Assembly: GCF_001591405.1 (NCBI RefSeq)
Contig: NZ_BCUV01000007.1
Coordinates: forward strand, 372,001 to 436,000
Reading direction: 5' to 3'
DNA: 64,000 bases
Source of the DNA: Janibacter terrae NBRC 107853
GTDB lineage: Bacteria > Actinomycetota > Actinomycetes > Actinomycetales > Dermatophilaceae
Position 1 is the stretch's first letter. Each line of letters starts with the position of its first letter. A program made the position numbers and the translations under genes. Below are positions 1 through 9,160 of the stretch, one piece after another. The notes beneath the pieces were generated by a model. The model did not search any database. It was not told the origin of the DNA and worked only from the letters and a program-made list of their open reading frames with translations.

Positions 1-344
1 GGTCGCGCAGAGGTCGCTGCTGGGTGGTCAGGCCGCGATGGCCGGCGGTGGTTTGACCACTCGGTCGAACAGTGCGGTCCAAGCCTGTTGCGAGGTCAAG
101 CTGAGAGTACTGAGAGTCGTGGTCACTGAGACACCTCTGGAGCCGCTGCGCGGCTGCGTCGTGGTCGATTGGGTTGATGTCGACGCCGAGGTACTGCCGG
201 GGGCGGCGGGTTGCGGTTGGCCCGGGCCGGCCCACCCATCGAGGAGGATTGCGACGTCCCAAGTTCTCCGAGGTGGAAGGCACTTCCGTGCCTTCCACGC
301 GCCGAACACACACGAGCGCAGTGAACGACCCGGGCCAGATCGGG
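1..344. other. left edge, no gene recognised
   Basis: I see no convincing coding sequence in this stretch. It lies downstream of the secreted-protein operon on the minus strand. A short sequence at 119-137 (GTGGTCACTGAGACACCTC) recurs with one mismatch at 24251-24269, which suggests a mobile-element end rather than a gene. Confidence 0.4.
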
Positions 345-821
345 TTAACCGCAACTGTAATGGGACATGAATGGCGTCCAGTACGTATAGCCCAGGGCGT
401 AATCCTGGGACGTCGAACTCCATCCCTGGGCGAGGCCCTTGGATCGGTACGTAGTGGCGCCGTTATCCGGCATCTTCTCGTGCCACACCTGCAGAGACTT
501 CTGGCTGCCTGCGCTGTATGACCAGGGACTAGTTTTGACCAGTTCGCTCTTCCAGTTATACAGCCGGGGCTTCACGGCCAGCCAGCCACCGGGCACGTAG
601 TCGCCCGCCTTGGTGCGAACTGCAGCGGCGAACCGCGGACAGACGTAGCCGATGTAGTTCGTGTCCATGGACGCCCAGGTCTCGTAGTGACGATTGCCAC
701 CCATGAACTCGTTCATGTCCGAGTAAGTGTTCGGAGCGTCGGCTGCGGCCGTCTGTGGCACGGCCAGTGTTAGCCCCACAAGGCACGCTCCCCCAAGTGC
801 CCGACGCCAGGACCTCTTCAC
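345..821 (-). CDS. small secreted protein, function unknown
   Basis: A 158-residue protein. It begins with a classical signal peptide: basic MKRSWRR, a hydrophobic core around residues 9-21 and an AAADA-type cleavage region near residue 27. The mature part is rich in Tyr, Trp and Ser and has two cysteines (CPRF near residue 62 and the penultimate residue), which could form a disulphide. The start is a GTG that overlaps the stop of the upstream gene (GTGA), so the two are probably translationally coupled. I recognise no domain. It lies inside the element bounded by tRNA-Ala and is probably exported accessory cargo. Confidence 0.6.
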   Translation of the reverse strand: MKRSWRRALGGACLVGLTLAVPQTAAADAPNTYSDMNEFMGGNRHYETWASMDTNYIGYVCPRFAAAVRTKAGDYVPGGWLAVKPRLYNWKSELVKTSPWSYSAGSQKSLQVWHEKMPDNGATTYRSKGLAQGWSSTSQDYALGYTYWTPFMSHYSCG

Positions 822-1279
822 CTCTCATCGCCTGTCAGGTCGAAGTGGCCGATCACAGTGACGCCGTCCGACTTGTACACGGGAACGGACGCACGGTTAG
901 GGCCCTTGTAGTTGGCCGCATCCGCTGGGCGCTCAACGCCAGGATCGGCAGCCTCTAGCTCCGATGCCCTGACGTATCCCGACTGACCGTTGGTCGCAAC
1001 GGCGGCGATCAGGTCAGGCTCTTCCTCGGGGGATAGAGCAGGAAGCCCCGATCCGTAGCTCTCGCCTCGCGCATTGACACCCTGGGTCGCCTCGGCCTGG
1101 GCACCCTCTTGGGGCGGCGGGTTGTCCAAGTCCTCCTGAGGAACTCCCGGCGCGCCCGAACTGTAGGCCGTCACGGGAGGGTCCGCGGCCGTCGACGACC
1201 CCCCCGCTGATGCCGCAGCCACTCCTCCAACCAGTCCCACGACCGCTAGGCCAATGGCCCCTACAACCCGTTTGCTCAT
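818..1279 (-). CDS. secreted or membrane-anchored protein, function unknown
   Basis: A 153-residue protein with an N-terminal hydrophobic segment (residues 5-26, ending AAASAGG) that reads as a signal peptide or anchor. A Pro/Glu/Gly-rich low-complexity region follows (about 30-75). The C-terminal section has the form PVYKSDGVTVIGHFDL; short beta-strand segments like this occur in extracellular actinobacterial proteins, but I cannot name a family. It is the first gene of a two-gene operon with the downstream secreted protein (4-base overlap) and is part of the integrated element. Confidence 0.6.
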   Translation of the reverse strand: MSKRVVGAIGLAVVGLVGGVAAASAGGSSTAADPPVTAYSSGAPGVPQEDLDNPPPQEGAQAEATQGVNARGESYGSGLPALSPEEEPDLIAAVATNGQSGYVRASELEAADPGVERPADAANYKGPNRASVPVYKSDGVTVIGHFDLTGDER

Positions 1280-1594
1280 AGCGCGACCTACTTTTGACTC
1301 GGGTGACTCAGGGTACTGCCTGGGTCAATTTCCGGACAGTGGTGTACGAAGTTGATCCTTCGGTTGGGCGTGTTGCTCAGGCCGGGAGGGCCCGGGGTTC
1401 GGTCAATGACTAACTGGGTCTGGCGCGCAGCGCCCCCGACCCCACCTGATCTGCCGCCGTCACCAGGTCGTCGGTGACATCAATCGCGGTACGACCAGCA
1501 GCAAGAACGCCATCGAAGTCGATCCCGCTATCCGTCATCAGTAGTTTCGCCATGCCCAGCAGCGGAGATGCTGCGAGTCTGACCCCTGCTCGTC
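1280..1594. other. intergenic stretch before the integrase
   Basis: No supported gene in these 315 bases. They probably hold the promoter of the minus-strand secreted operon and the upstream region of the plus-strand integrase. In the integrase frame a TGA lies four codons before the chosen GTG, so the integrase cannot extend far into this stretch. Confidence 0.4.
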
Positions 1595-2494
1595 GTGCAG
1601 TGGCTCGGGGTGCGACGCACGACGGTCGCGGCGAAGACCTACCGGGCGGATCAGGACCTGCTGCGGCTGATGCCGACAAGCATGCTGGCGTTGCACGTGT
1701 CTGCGGTCTCCGGGCGTGAGGTCGCACGCTCCTTTGAGGCACTCCTCGCGGACGGGCTGGCGGAGAGTTCGGTCAGGCGGTACCGGGCCAGCTTGTCCTC
1801 GTTCTTCGCCTGGTGCGTGCGGGAGAAGCTCGTCTTGGCCAACCCGGTCATGGGTGTGACCGTGCCCAAGCAGTCCGGCGAGGTCGAGGAGATGGACCCC
1901 TTCAGTGAGGAGCTGCTCGCGGAGGTCCATGCCGAATGGACCACCGTCTCCCCGCACCTGGCGGACCTACTGTTGGTGCTGGCATGGACGGGGCTGCGCT
2001 GGGCCGAGGCCCGGGCGATGCGAGTCGAGGACGTCATGGAGGTGCCCACGCCCGGCCTCCTCGTCCGTCGCTCCCAGCCGGAGGGTCAGTCGATGAAGGC
2101 GACCAAGGGGCGACGATCTCGACGCGTACCTTTGTCCAACCAAGTGCTGCCGATCGTGCTTCGACTCTCGGACGGCAAGGCTCAGGGGGACCTGCTCTTC
2201 ACCACCGAGCGCGGATCGCAACTGCATCGCTCGGCCGTGCTGCGCACCATGAATTGGTCCACGACCGGTCGAGGTCGCCGGGTCCACGACCTGCGGCACA
2301 CTGCTGCGTGCCTCTGGCTGAGCTACGGAGTCGACCCCGGCACGGTGCAGGCATGGATGGGCCACGAGTCCATCGCGACGACGAACCGGTACCTGCACTT
2401 CCTCGGCACGGGCGCTGACCGGGCCGGCCTCGACCGGCTCAATTCGACGCCGGGGGGCACCCGGGGGGCAGATCGGGAAGCGAGATCGGAATGA
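1595..2494 (+). CDS. tyrosine recombinase (phage-type integrase)
   Basis: A 299-residue site-specific recombinase. A SAM-like core-binding domain covers about residues 20-85 and the catalytic domain about 100-270. The catalytic residues are visible: Arg in TGLRWAEARAM, His-x-x-Arg in HDLRHTAA, and the second His plus nucleophilic Tyr in GHESIATTNRYLH. It starts with GTG just after an in-frame stop. It is shorter than most actinobacterial integrases (about 380-400 residues) because the usual N-terminal arm-binding domain is absent, so it may be truncated. It ends 59 bases from the 3' end of tRNA-Ala(CGC), the usual position of an integrase relative to its attachment site. Confidence 0.85.
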   Translation: MQWLGVRRTTVAAKTYRADQDLLRLMPTSMLALHVSAVSGREVARSFEALLADGLAESSVRRYRASLSSFFAWCVREKLVLANPVMGVTVPKQSGEVEEMDPFSEELLAEVHAEWTTVSPHLADLLLVLAWTGLRWAEARAMRVEDVMEVPTPGLLVRRSQPEGQSMKATKGRRSRRVPLSNQVLPIVLRLSDGKAQGDLLFTTERGSQLHRSAVLRTMNWSTTGRGRRVHDLRHTAACLWLSYGVDPGTVQAWMGHESIATTNRYLHFLGTGADRAGLDRLNSTPGGTRGADREARSE

Positions 2495-2552
2495 CAAAGG
2501 AAAACCCCGGCTACAGAACCAGCGTTTCCGCTGCTGTGCCGGGGATCTCCGG

Positions 2553-2628
<76 letters not shown>

Positions 2629-2715
2629 AAGAACGTCGGTAACCATAACACCGTGATGACGCGGCGCCACAATCCGGGCGGTTAGAGTCGAAGACCCTGG
2701 ACCGTGAGGAGTCGC

Positions 2716-3996
2716 ATGACCGACGATCGTCGCCTGCGAGGGGTGCGGCTGCCCCGGATTCCTCGCCGACTTCCCCAGCTGCCGGCGGCGCCACCGGACG
2801 ATCGACGGATCATCATCCAGACCGTCCCGCCGCCGCCGACCGGGTCGGCCACCGTGCCGCCGACCTTCCGCGCGGCCTCCGAGTGGGTGTGGCGCTCGTT
2901 GGTCATCGGCACCGGGATCCTCGCCCTGCTGTGGGTCGCCTCCAAGCTCACCGACGTCGTCTTCCCGGTCATCGTCGCGCTGCTGCTCGCGGCGCTGCTC
3001 GAGCCGGTCTTCCAGCACCTGCGGTACGTGCTGCCACGCGGCGCGGCGGCCGGCGTCACCGTGCTCGGGACGCTCGCGGGTCTCATCGCGCTCTTCAGCT
3101 TCGTGGGCAACCAGTTCGCCGACCAGCTGCCCGACATGACCCGGCAGGTGACCCAGGGCGTCGACGAGTCCCGTCGCTGGATCGTCGACACCTTCGGCCT
3201 CACCGAGGGCCAGATCACGACCTGGCTGAGCGACCAGTGGGGCAAGGTGTCCGCCGGCGACCAGTGGTCGAGCCGGGCCGCGCAGGCCGGCCTGACGATC
3301 GGGCAGATGCTCACGGGGTTCTTCCTCGCGATGTTCTCCCTCTTCTTCTTCCTCTACGACGGCGCCGGCATCTGGGCCTGGGTCGTGCGTCTCTTCCCCC
3401 GCGGCGCCCGCACCAAGATCCTCTCCTCGGGTGCGATCGCCTGGAACCAGCTCAAGGCCTTCACCCGCGCGACCGTCCTCGTCGCCGGCACCGACGCCCT
3501 GGGCATCGGGCTCGGCGCGCTCGTCCTCGGCGTCCCCTTCGCCTCCGGCGTCGCCCTGCTCGTCTTCGTCGGCTCCTTCATCCCGATCGTCGGAGCACTG
3601 CTGTCCGGGTTCGTCGCCGTGGCGCTCGCCTTCGTCGCCAAGGGGCCGATCACCGCCCTCATCATGCTCGGCGTCGTCATCGCGGTGCAGCAGCTGGAGT
3701 CGCACGTGCTCCAGCCCCTGCTGCTCGGCCGCGCCGTGCGCGTCCACCCGCTCGGGGTGATCCTCGCGATCGCCACCGGGATCATCGTCGGCGGGATCAT
3801 CGGGGCGCTCGTCGCCGTCCCGCTCGCCGCGGTGCTCAACGCCGTGGGCCACAACCTGCTCGAGCCGGTGCCGGACGACGTCGACCACCCGGACGACCTG
3901 ACGACCCCCGCGCAGGAGGCCGAGATCGACGAGGACATCGCCGAAGCGGACGAGCGGTCACGGCTCGAGCCGGGGGAATCCCCCTTCGACGTCTGA
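2716..3996 (+). CDS. AI-2E family transporter (PerM-like permease)
   Basis: An integral membrane protein of 426 residues in the AI-2E/PerM/YtvI family, most of whose members are transporters of unknown or ion substrate. A Pro-rich cytoplasmic N-terminus is followed by TM pairs (about residues 60-115), an extracytoplasmic loop rich in Trp/Gln, and further TM helices to about residue 390. The family signatures FLYDGAGIWAW and HVLQPLLLGRAVRVHPLGV are present. I place the start at the ATG at 2716 because GAGGAG lies directly before it; a GTG at 2704 is in frame. The C-terminal tail is acidic. A hairpin follows at 3998-4047. Confidence 0.85.
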   Translation: MTDDRRLRGVRLPRIPRRLPQLPAAPPDDRRIIIQTVPPPPTGSATVPPTFRAASEWVWRSLVIGTGILALLWVASKLTDVVFPVIVALLLAALLEPVFQHLRYVLPRGAAAGVTVLGTLAGLIALFSFVGNQFADQLPDMTRQVTQGVDESRRWIVDTFGLTEGQITTWLSDQWGKVSAGDQWSSRAAQAGLTIGQMLTGFFLAMFSLFFFLYDGAGIWAWVVRLFPRGARTKILSSGAIAWNQLKAFTRATVLVAGTDALGIGLGALVLGVPFASGVALLVFVGSFIPIVGALLSGFVAVALAFVAKGPITALIMLGVVIAVQQLESHVLQPLLLGRAVRVHPLGVILAIATGIIVGGIIGALVAVPLAAVLNAVGHNLLEPVPDDVDHPDDLTTPAQEAEIDEDIAEADERSRLEPGESPFDV

Positions 3997-3997
3997 A

Positions 3998-4047
3998 CGG
4001 GTCGAAGGGCGAGCGACCGGGCAGGCGGTCGCCATCACCTCGACCCG
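3998..4047. terminator. hairpin between convergent genes
   Basis: CGGGTCGA at 3998-4005 pairs with TCGACCCG at 4040-4047, and GCGACC pairs with GGTCGC inside it. The convergent permease and sepX genes end on either side, so it probably acts as a bidirectional terminator. There is no T-tract. Confidence 0.5.
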
Positions 4048-4077
4048 GCCGTGAGGGACGGAGGACGAAGGGGGAGG

Positions 4078-4932
4078 TCAGCGCCAGCCGGCGATGGCCG
4101 GCAGCTCCTCGTCCTCGACCTCGATGACCTGCGGGACCTCGTCGGCGACGGGGGCCGCGGGCATCGGGGCGGGCGCGGGACGCTCGGCCCGGGCCTTCAT
4201 CGTGTACATGGGCCGGGGTACCGGCGTCGGCTCCCAGGTGCCGGGCGCCGGCGGCGCCGACTCCACCGGCTCCTCGACCTCGACGGTGACCGGCGCGGTG
4301 CGCGTGGTGGCGGCGACGTCGTAGACGCGCTCGGCGCGACGGTGGACCGGGGCGGGCTCCGGGTCGGTGGCGGTCGGCGTCTGCGCCTGGATCGCGGGAC
4401 GCGCGGCGCGAGCGGGACGGGGGGCATCGGTGCGAAGGGGGGCGGCGGCGCGGCGCTGCTCGCTGCGGGCGTGCGCCCGGGAGGCGCGCTCGGCCTGGAC
4501 GGCCTGACGCAGCCAGCCGAAGGAGGCGACCGTGCCCACGAGCCAGGCGACGCCGACCCACCAGGGCAGCGGGCCGAGAGCGGCGACGAGCGCGACGACG
4601 GGCAGGAGGACGACCATCGCGAGCAGGACCAGGCCCCGCACCCGGCGCGGGGCACCGACGACCGGCTCGACGACCCGGGCGCGCTGCGGCGCCTCGGCGT
4701 GCTTGACGGTCACCTGGGGGCGCGCGGCGCGCGTGGGCGCCACGGCGTAGGAGCGGGGCACCGGGTCGGCCGTGCGCCGCAAGCGGTGGTCGTCCAGGAC
4801 GCGCATCGCCGCGGAGAAGCGGTCGACGGATCGGACGGTGGCGAGGTGGTCGCGGCGCTTGATCCAGTACTGGAGCAGGTAGACAGCCCAGATCGCCACG
4901 ACAAGGACGAAGATCAGGCTGCTCGGCTGCAC
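4078..4932 (-). CDS. sepX: divisome protein SepX (formerly GlpR)
   Basis: A 284-residue actinobacterial membrane protein. A TM helix lies at the extreme N-terminus (SSLIFVLVVAIWAVYLL), followed by the conserved block YWIKRRDHLATVRSVDRF and a second hydrophobic pair near residues 100-150. The cytoplasmic tail is long, Pro/Ala-rich and low in complexity. The family localises to the division septum and stabilises FtsZ rings in Streptomyces; by homology this should be a septal scaffold. I start it at the GTG at 4932, which puts the TM helix directly after the start; longer upstream frames are nonsense-rich Arg/Pro translation. The GNAT and nucleotidyltransferase neighbours are the usual actinobacterial context. 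Confidence 0.85.
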   Translation of the reverse strand: MQPSSLIFVLVVAIWAVYLLQYWIKRRDHLATVRSVDRFSAAMRVLDDHRLRRTADPVPRSYAVAPTRAARPQVTVKHAEAPQRARVVEPVVGAPRRVRGLVLLAMVVLLPVVALVAALGPLPWWVGVAWLVGTVASFGWLRQAVQAERASRAHARSEQRRAAAPLRTDAPRPARAARPAIQAQTPTATDPEPAPVHRRAERVYDVAATTRTAPVTVEVEEPVESAPPAPGTWEPTPVPRPMYTMKARAERPAPAPMPAAPVADEVPQVIEVEDEELPAIAGWR

Positions 4933-4973
4933 GGACCCAACGCTAGGCAGTCGGAGCGCAACCGTGGCGCAGG

Positions 4974-5627
4974 CTACTCGGTGTGTCGCGCACGTGACGG
5001 GTGTTGTGGGTGTGACAAACGCGCGAGCAGCCCTCCGGGGCCGACCTCTTCGCGCACGACCGCGAAGGAGCGGCAGTCGCGCCACGCCCCGTCGAGGTGG
5101 AGGAAGGCCCGCTTGGTCCCCTCCTCGCGCAGGCCGAGCTTGGCGACGACCGCCAGGCTCGCTGCGTTCTCCGGGCGGATCTCGAGCTGGACCCGGTGCA
5201 GCGCACGGCCGTTCGGGTCCATGAGGTGGTCGACGAGGAGCGCGGTCGCGGTCGGCGCGTACCCGCGCCCGGCAGCCTCCTGCGCCACCCAGTAGCCGAT
5301 GCTCGCCGAGCGCAGCGCACCCTCGACGATGCTGCTCGCGGAGACCATCCCGACGATCCGCTCGTCCACGACGATGACGAGGCTCAGGCCGGAGCCGGAG
5401 CGCGCCTCGCGCTGCAGCGCCCGCACGTAGCCGCGCCAGTCGGCGGCCATGTCCCGGCGCGGGGGACCGCCCGGCGGGACCGTCGGCTCCCACGGCGTGA
5501 GCCAGGCCGCGTTGCGGGCGCGCAGGCCGAGGAACTCGTCGCGGTCCCCCCTTCGCACGGGACGAAGGGTGATCGACTCACCCGACGGGGTGGTCCCGAC
5601 GAGGACGACCTCGCGCGAGCGCCTCAC
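4974..5627 (-). CDS. GNAT acetyltransferase, RimJ/RimL type
   Basis: A 217-residue GCN5-related N-acetyltransferase resembling ribosomal-protein acetylases RimJ/RimL. The beta4 strand and pyrophosphate-binding turn are visible as IGYWVAQEAAGRGYAPTA (about residues 111-128), followed by the RxNxAS-type helix RPENAASLAVVAKLGL and the FLHLDGAWRDCRSFAV strand. The N-terminus ITLRPVRRGDRDEF is typical. The natural substrate is unknown. Its start overlaps the upstream uridylyltransferase stop by four bases (ATGA), so both come from one transcript. Confidence 0.88.
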   Translation of the reverse strand: MRRSREVVLVGTTPSGESITLRPVRRGDRDEFLGLRARNAAWLTPWEPTVPPGGPPRRDMAADWRGYVRALQREARSGSGLSLVIVVDERIVGMVSASSIVEGALRSASIGYWVAQEAAGRGYAPTATALLVDHLMDPNGRALHRVQLEIRPENAASLAVVAKLGLREEGTKRAFLHLDGAWRDCRSFAVVREEVGPGGLLARLSHPQHPSRARHTE

Positions 5628-7030
5628 TCCGACAACCGGACCCGGCCCTCCAGCCGGGTGCCGTCGGCGACCTGAGCCGGCTCCGTGGCCTCGACGACGA
5701 CGTCCCCGACGGCGCTCACGTCCGCGCCGAAGGTCACGTCACCCTCGACGGCGAAGGAGGTGCACTGCCGCAGCGAAGGGACACCCGACGGGAAGCGCGC
5801 ATCGAAGTCGGTGACGAACTTGTAGGCGTCGTCGAGACTGACCCGCGGCTCCTTGTGGTCGATGCGCGAGACGATGCGCGAGGTCTCGTCGAGCTCGAAG
5901 ACGTCGCTGCGCAGCAGCAGCAGCTCGTTGGTCGTCTTGACCGGGCGGAAGCGCGAGCGCGGCACGCGCAGCGCCACGCTGCCCTCGAAGGCCTCGACCG
6001 CCGTACCCATCGCCGACTCGATCTGGATGATCCGCGGCGAGTCGGGCCGGGTCGGGTCGACGGTCTTGCGGTTGATGATGATCGGCAGGCCGAGGACGCC
6101 GTCGCGCGCGGTGAGCAGCGCGTCGAGCTCGTCGAGCCCCACCCACAGGTTGTTGGTGTTGAACCACTGGTGGCGGCCGGTGTCCTGGAAGAGGTCCTGC
6201 TCCTCCTCGACGACCATCGCCGACTCGCGCAGGATGAGCCGGCCGTCGCTCCTGCGGACCGCGACGTGACCGCCCTTGCGGTCGTTAACGGTTCGCTCGG
6301 CGACCTCGGCCGCGAAGGGGATGCCCTCGGCGATCAGCCAGGCCGCGATGTCGGGGTCGCAGGTCGCGCCGAGGTTGTCGGCGTTGGAGATGAAGGCGTA
6401 GCGGATGCCGGCGTCGCGCATCTGCTGCAGGAGGCCGGAGGCGGCGAGGGCCACGTACACGTCGCCGTGCCCCGGCGGGCACCACTCGAGCTCGGGGTCG
6501 TCGGGCCACTGCACCGGCTCGAGGGTCGCGGCGTCGAGCTTGGGCTCCATGTTCTGCAGGAAGTCCAGCGGCAGGGCCTGGCGGGCCAGCTGCGGGTACC
6601 GCTCGAGGATCTCGAGGGAGGCCTCGCGGGTGCGGAAGGAGTTCATCAGCACGAGCGGCGGCCGGCTGCCGTAGCGCTCCTCCAGCCCGACGAGCTGGCG
6701 GGCGATGACGTCGAGGAAGGTCAGCCCGTCGCGGGCGACGAGCGCCGACTTCGGCCCGGACATGCCCATGCTCGTGCCGAGCCCGCCGTTGAGTTTGATG
6801 ACGGCGACCTGCGCGAGTGCCTGTCGACGCTCGTCGTCGGAGACCTCGATGGCGGCGAGCTCCGGCAGCTCGACGAGCGGCTCGATGGTCTCCTCGGGGA
6901 TCGTGCCCTGCGCACCATCGGCGAGCTGGCGCCAGTAGTCCTCGAAGACCGCGATCGCGCGACGGTCGACCCCACGCTCGGTCATCTTCAGCACGGCGGA
7001 CTCGGGCCCCTTCGCTGTCATGCCCGTCAC
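5624..7030 (-). CDS. UTP-glucose-1-phosphate uridylyltransferase (UDPGP type)
   Basis: A 468-residue cytoplasmic enzyme that makes UDP-glucose and PPi from UTP and glucose-1-phosphate. It belongs to the eukaryotic-like UDPGP family, not the bacterial GalU fold family. The nucleotide-binding motif KLNGGLGTSMGMSGPKS is at residues 79-95. FISNADNLGAT and the active-site segment HQWFNTNNLWVGL follow, with a C-terminal left-handed beta-helix section. The start could be the ATG at 7030 or the one at 7021. It is divergent from the folate gene, only 14 bases away, so the two share a compact promoter region. Cell-envelope glycan and trehalose supply are the expected roles. Confidence 0.9.
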   Translation of the reverse strand: MTGMTAKGPESAVLKMTERGVDRRAIAVFEDYWRQLADGAQGTIPEETIEPLVELPELAAIEVSDDERRQALAQVAVIKLNGGLGTSMGMSGPKSALVARDGLTFLDVIARQLVGLEERYGSRPPLVLMNSFRTREASLEILERYPQLARQALPLDFLQNMEPKLDAATLEPVQWPDDPELEWCPPGHGDVYVALAASGLLQQMRDAGIRYAFISNADNLGATCDPDIAAWLIAEGIPFAAEVAERTVNDRKGGHVAVRRSDGRLILRESAMVVEEEQDLFQDTGRHQWFNTNNLWVGLDELDALLTARDGVLGLPIIINRKTVDPTRPDSPRIIQIESAMGTAVEAFEGSVALRVPRSRFRPVKTTNELLLLRSDVFELDETSRIVSRIDHKEPRVSLDDAYKFVTDFDARFPSGVPSLRQCTSFAVEGDVTFGADVSAVGDVVVEATEPAQVADGTRLEGRVRLSE

Positions 7031-7044
7031 CCTACGATGCCGTC

Positions 7045-7629
7045 ATGGGACGGGGCAGCAGCGCGAAGGGAGATGCTCGTCGCCTCCTGCGCGCCCAGCG
7101 TCGAGAGCTGGCCGCCGCGCGGGACCTCGCCGCGGACGGTGCGGCCCTCGCCGCCGTCCTCGAGTCCGCGCTCGGCGGCGAGCCGCTCGCCGGTCTGCCG
7201 ACGGGCGCGACCGTCCTGTCCTACGAGTCGCTCCCCCACGAGCCGCCGACCGCCGCGCTCAACGCCCGGCTGCAGCAGCTCGGCCTCCGCGTCCTCGTGC
7301 CGATCACGCTGCCGGACATGCGTCTCGAGTGGTGCGACCTCGCCGACGCGGGCCGCACCCCGCTCGGCACCGACGCCCCGACGGGCGCTGATCTCGCGCT
7401 CGTCCCGGCCCTGGCCGTCGACACGACCGGCACGCGCCTCGGGCAGGGCGGTGGCTGCTACGACCGGGTGCTGCCGGCGCTCCCTTCGTCCACGCCGGTG
7501 CTCGTGCTGCTCCACCCGGGGGAGCACACGGACGCCCCCCTCCCCCGCGACCCGCACGACGTGCCGGTCCGGTGGGTCCTCACGGCGGGCGGGCTCTCCC
7601 CCGCGACCGAGGGGTCGGGGCCCCCGTGA
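7045..7629 (+). CDS. 5-formyltetrahydrofolate cyclo-ligase
   Basis: A 194-residue enzyme of the 5-FTHF cyclo-ligase/MTHFS family, which converts 5-formyl-THF to 5,10-methenyl-THF with ATP. The Lys/Arg-rich N-terminal helix (KGDARRLLRAQRREL), the LSYESLPHEPPT substrate region and the C-terminal glycine loop RLGQGGGCYDRVLP are visible. In most homologues that loop reads GxGGGYYDR, so one Tyr is Cys here. Its stop overlaps the GTG start of the antiporter gene (GTGA). Confidence 0.88.
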   Translation: MGRGSSAKGDARRLLRAQRRELAAARDLAADGAALAAVLESALGGEPLAGLPTGATVLSYESLPHEPPTAALNARLQQLGLRVLVPITLPDMRLEWCDLADAGRTPLGTDAPTGADLALVPALAVDTTGTRLGQGGGCYDRVLPALPSSTPVLVLLHPGEHTDAPLPRDPHDVPVRWVLTAGGLSPATEGSGPP

Positions 7630-9149
7630 CCGCGGCCGACGCGGCCACCGGGTTCGGCCTGGCCGAGCTCTCGCTCGTGCTGCTCGCCGGCTCGCTCGTC
7701 ATCGTCGTCTCGGTCGCCGCTGTGCGCCTCGCCTCCAGGGCGGGGTTGCCGACCCTCCTGCTCTACCTGGCCATCGGGCTCGCCGTCGGCAAGGAGGGGC
7801 TGGGCATCCCCTTCGACTCCGACCAGGTCGCGCAGGTCCTCGGGTACTGCGCGCTCGTGCTGATCCTCGTCGAGGGTGGCCTCACGACGAAGTGGTCCTC
7901 GATCCGCAGCTCCGTCGCCCCGGCGCTCGCCCTCTCCACCGTCGGCGTGCTCGTGTCCGTCGCGGTCGTCGCCGTCGCGCTCCACGAGATCCTCCACACG
8001 GACTGGCGGATCAGCCTGCTCATCGGCGCGATCCTCGCCTCGACCGACGCCGCGGCCGTCTTCTCCGTGCTGCGCGTCGTGCCCCTGCCGCGGCGGCTGT
8101 CCGGGATGCTCGAGGCGGAGTCCGGGTTCAACGACGCGCCGGTCGTGCTCCTCGTGACGGCCCTGTCGCTGCAGATCGCCCAGCCGGCCGAGGCCGAGCC
8201 GTGGTGGCGCATCGGGCTGCTCGCCGTCGCCGAGCTGGCCAGCGGCGCGCTCGTCGGCCTGGCCGTCGGGTGGCTCGGCGGCAAGCTCATGAGCCGGCTG
8301 GCGACGGGGACGTCGGGGCTCTTCTCGCTCGGCGTCGTCGCCATCGGCGTCCTCGCCTACGCGAGCGCCGCGTCGGTGCACGCCTCCGGGTTCATCGCCT
8401 GCTACCTCGCCGCGCTCGTGCTGGGCAACATGCACCTGCCGCACCGCCAGGCCGTGACCGGGTTCGCCCAGGCGCTCGGCTGGCTGGCGCAGATCGGGCT
8501 CTTCGTCATGCTCGGCATGCTCGCGACGCCGTCCGGCTTCATCGACGAGGTGCCGCGCGCGGTCCTCGTGGGGCTCGTCCTGCTCCTCCTCGCCCGACCG
8601 CTGTCGGTCATCGTCTCGCTCACCCCCTTCCGGGTGCCGTGGCGGGAGCAGGCCTTCATCTCCTGGGCGGGCCTGCGCGGGGCGGTGCCCGTCGTCCTCG
8701 CCACCGTGCCGATCACCAACTCGGTGCCGGGCATCGAGTGGGTCTTCGACCTCGTCTTCATGCTCGTGGTGATCTTCACGCTCGTGCAGGGCCCGCTCAT
8801 GCCGTGGGTGGCCCGCGTGCTCCGGGTCACCGAGCCGGCCCGTGCCTCCGGTGTCATCGTCGAGGCGATGCCGCTCGAGGAGCTCGGCGCGGAGCTGCTC
8901 GAGGTCGCGGTCCCGCCCGGCTCGCGGCTGGCCGGCGTCGAGGTCTACGAGCTGCGCTTGCCGAAGGGGGCGAACATCTCGCTCGTCGTCCGCGGCGACG
9001 CCACCTTCGTCCCGGACGCGCACACCCGGTTGTGGACCCACGACCGGCTCCTCGTCGTCACCCCGGGCAGCGAGCGAGAGGCGGTCGAGGCCCGGCTGCG
9101 TTCCGTCTCCCGGCACGGGCGTCTGGCGGGGTGGCGCGGCGACGTATGA
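7626..9149 (+). CDS. NhaP-type cation:proton antiporter with TrkA-C domain
   Basis: A 507-residue CPA1-family antiporter. About 12-13 TM helices span residues 10-400. Conserved features are the ILASTDAAAVFSVL and ESGFNDAPVVLLVT helices, whose Asp residues are the ion-binding and proton-exchange positions in this family. A C-terminal TrkA-C (RCK-C) regulatory domain covers about residues 415-495 (ELRLPKGANISLVVRG). Homologues export K+ or Na+ in exchange for H+. The start is the GTG overlapping the folate-gene stop, so the genes are translationally coupled although functionally unrelated. Confidence 0.88.
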   Translation: MTAADAATGFGLAELSLVLLAGSLVIVVSVAAVRLASRAGLPTLLLYLAIGLAVGKEGLGIPFDSDQVAQVLGYCALVLILVEGGLTTKWSSIRSSVAPALALSTVGVLVSVAVVAVALHEILHTDWRISLLIGAILASTDAAAVFSVLRVVPLPRRLSGMLEAESGFNDAPVVLLVTALSLQIAQPAEAEPWWRIGLLAVAELASGALVGLAVGWLGGKLMSRLATGTSGLFSLGVVAIGVLAYASAASVHASGFIACYLAALVLGNMHLPHRQAVTGFAQALGWLAQIGLFVMLGMLATPSGFIDEVPRAVLVGLVLLLLARPLSVIVSLTPFRVPWREQAFISWAGLRGAVPVVLATVPITNSVPGIEWVFDLVFMLVVIFTLVQGPLMPWVARVLRVTEPARASGVIVEAMPLEELGAELLEVAVPPGSRLAGVEVYELRLPKGANISLVVRGDATFVPDAHTRLWTHDRLLVVTPGSEREAVEARLRSVSRHGRLAGWRGDV

Positions 9150-9160
9150 TATGCGTCGAT

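Noticed and set aside
5855..9160. A very long plus-strand reading frame running through three genes
   Set aside because: It is the antisense/out-of-frame shadow typical of 70% GC DNA; only its last 90 codons (FmdB) are real.
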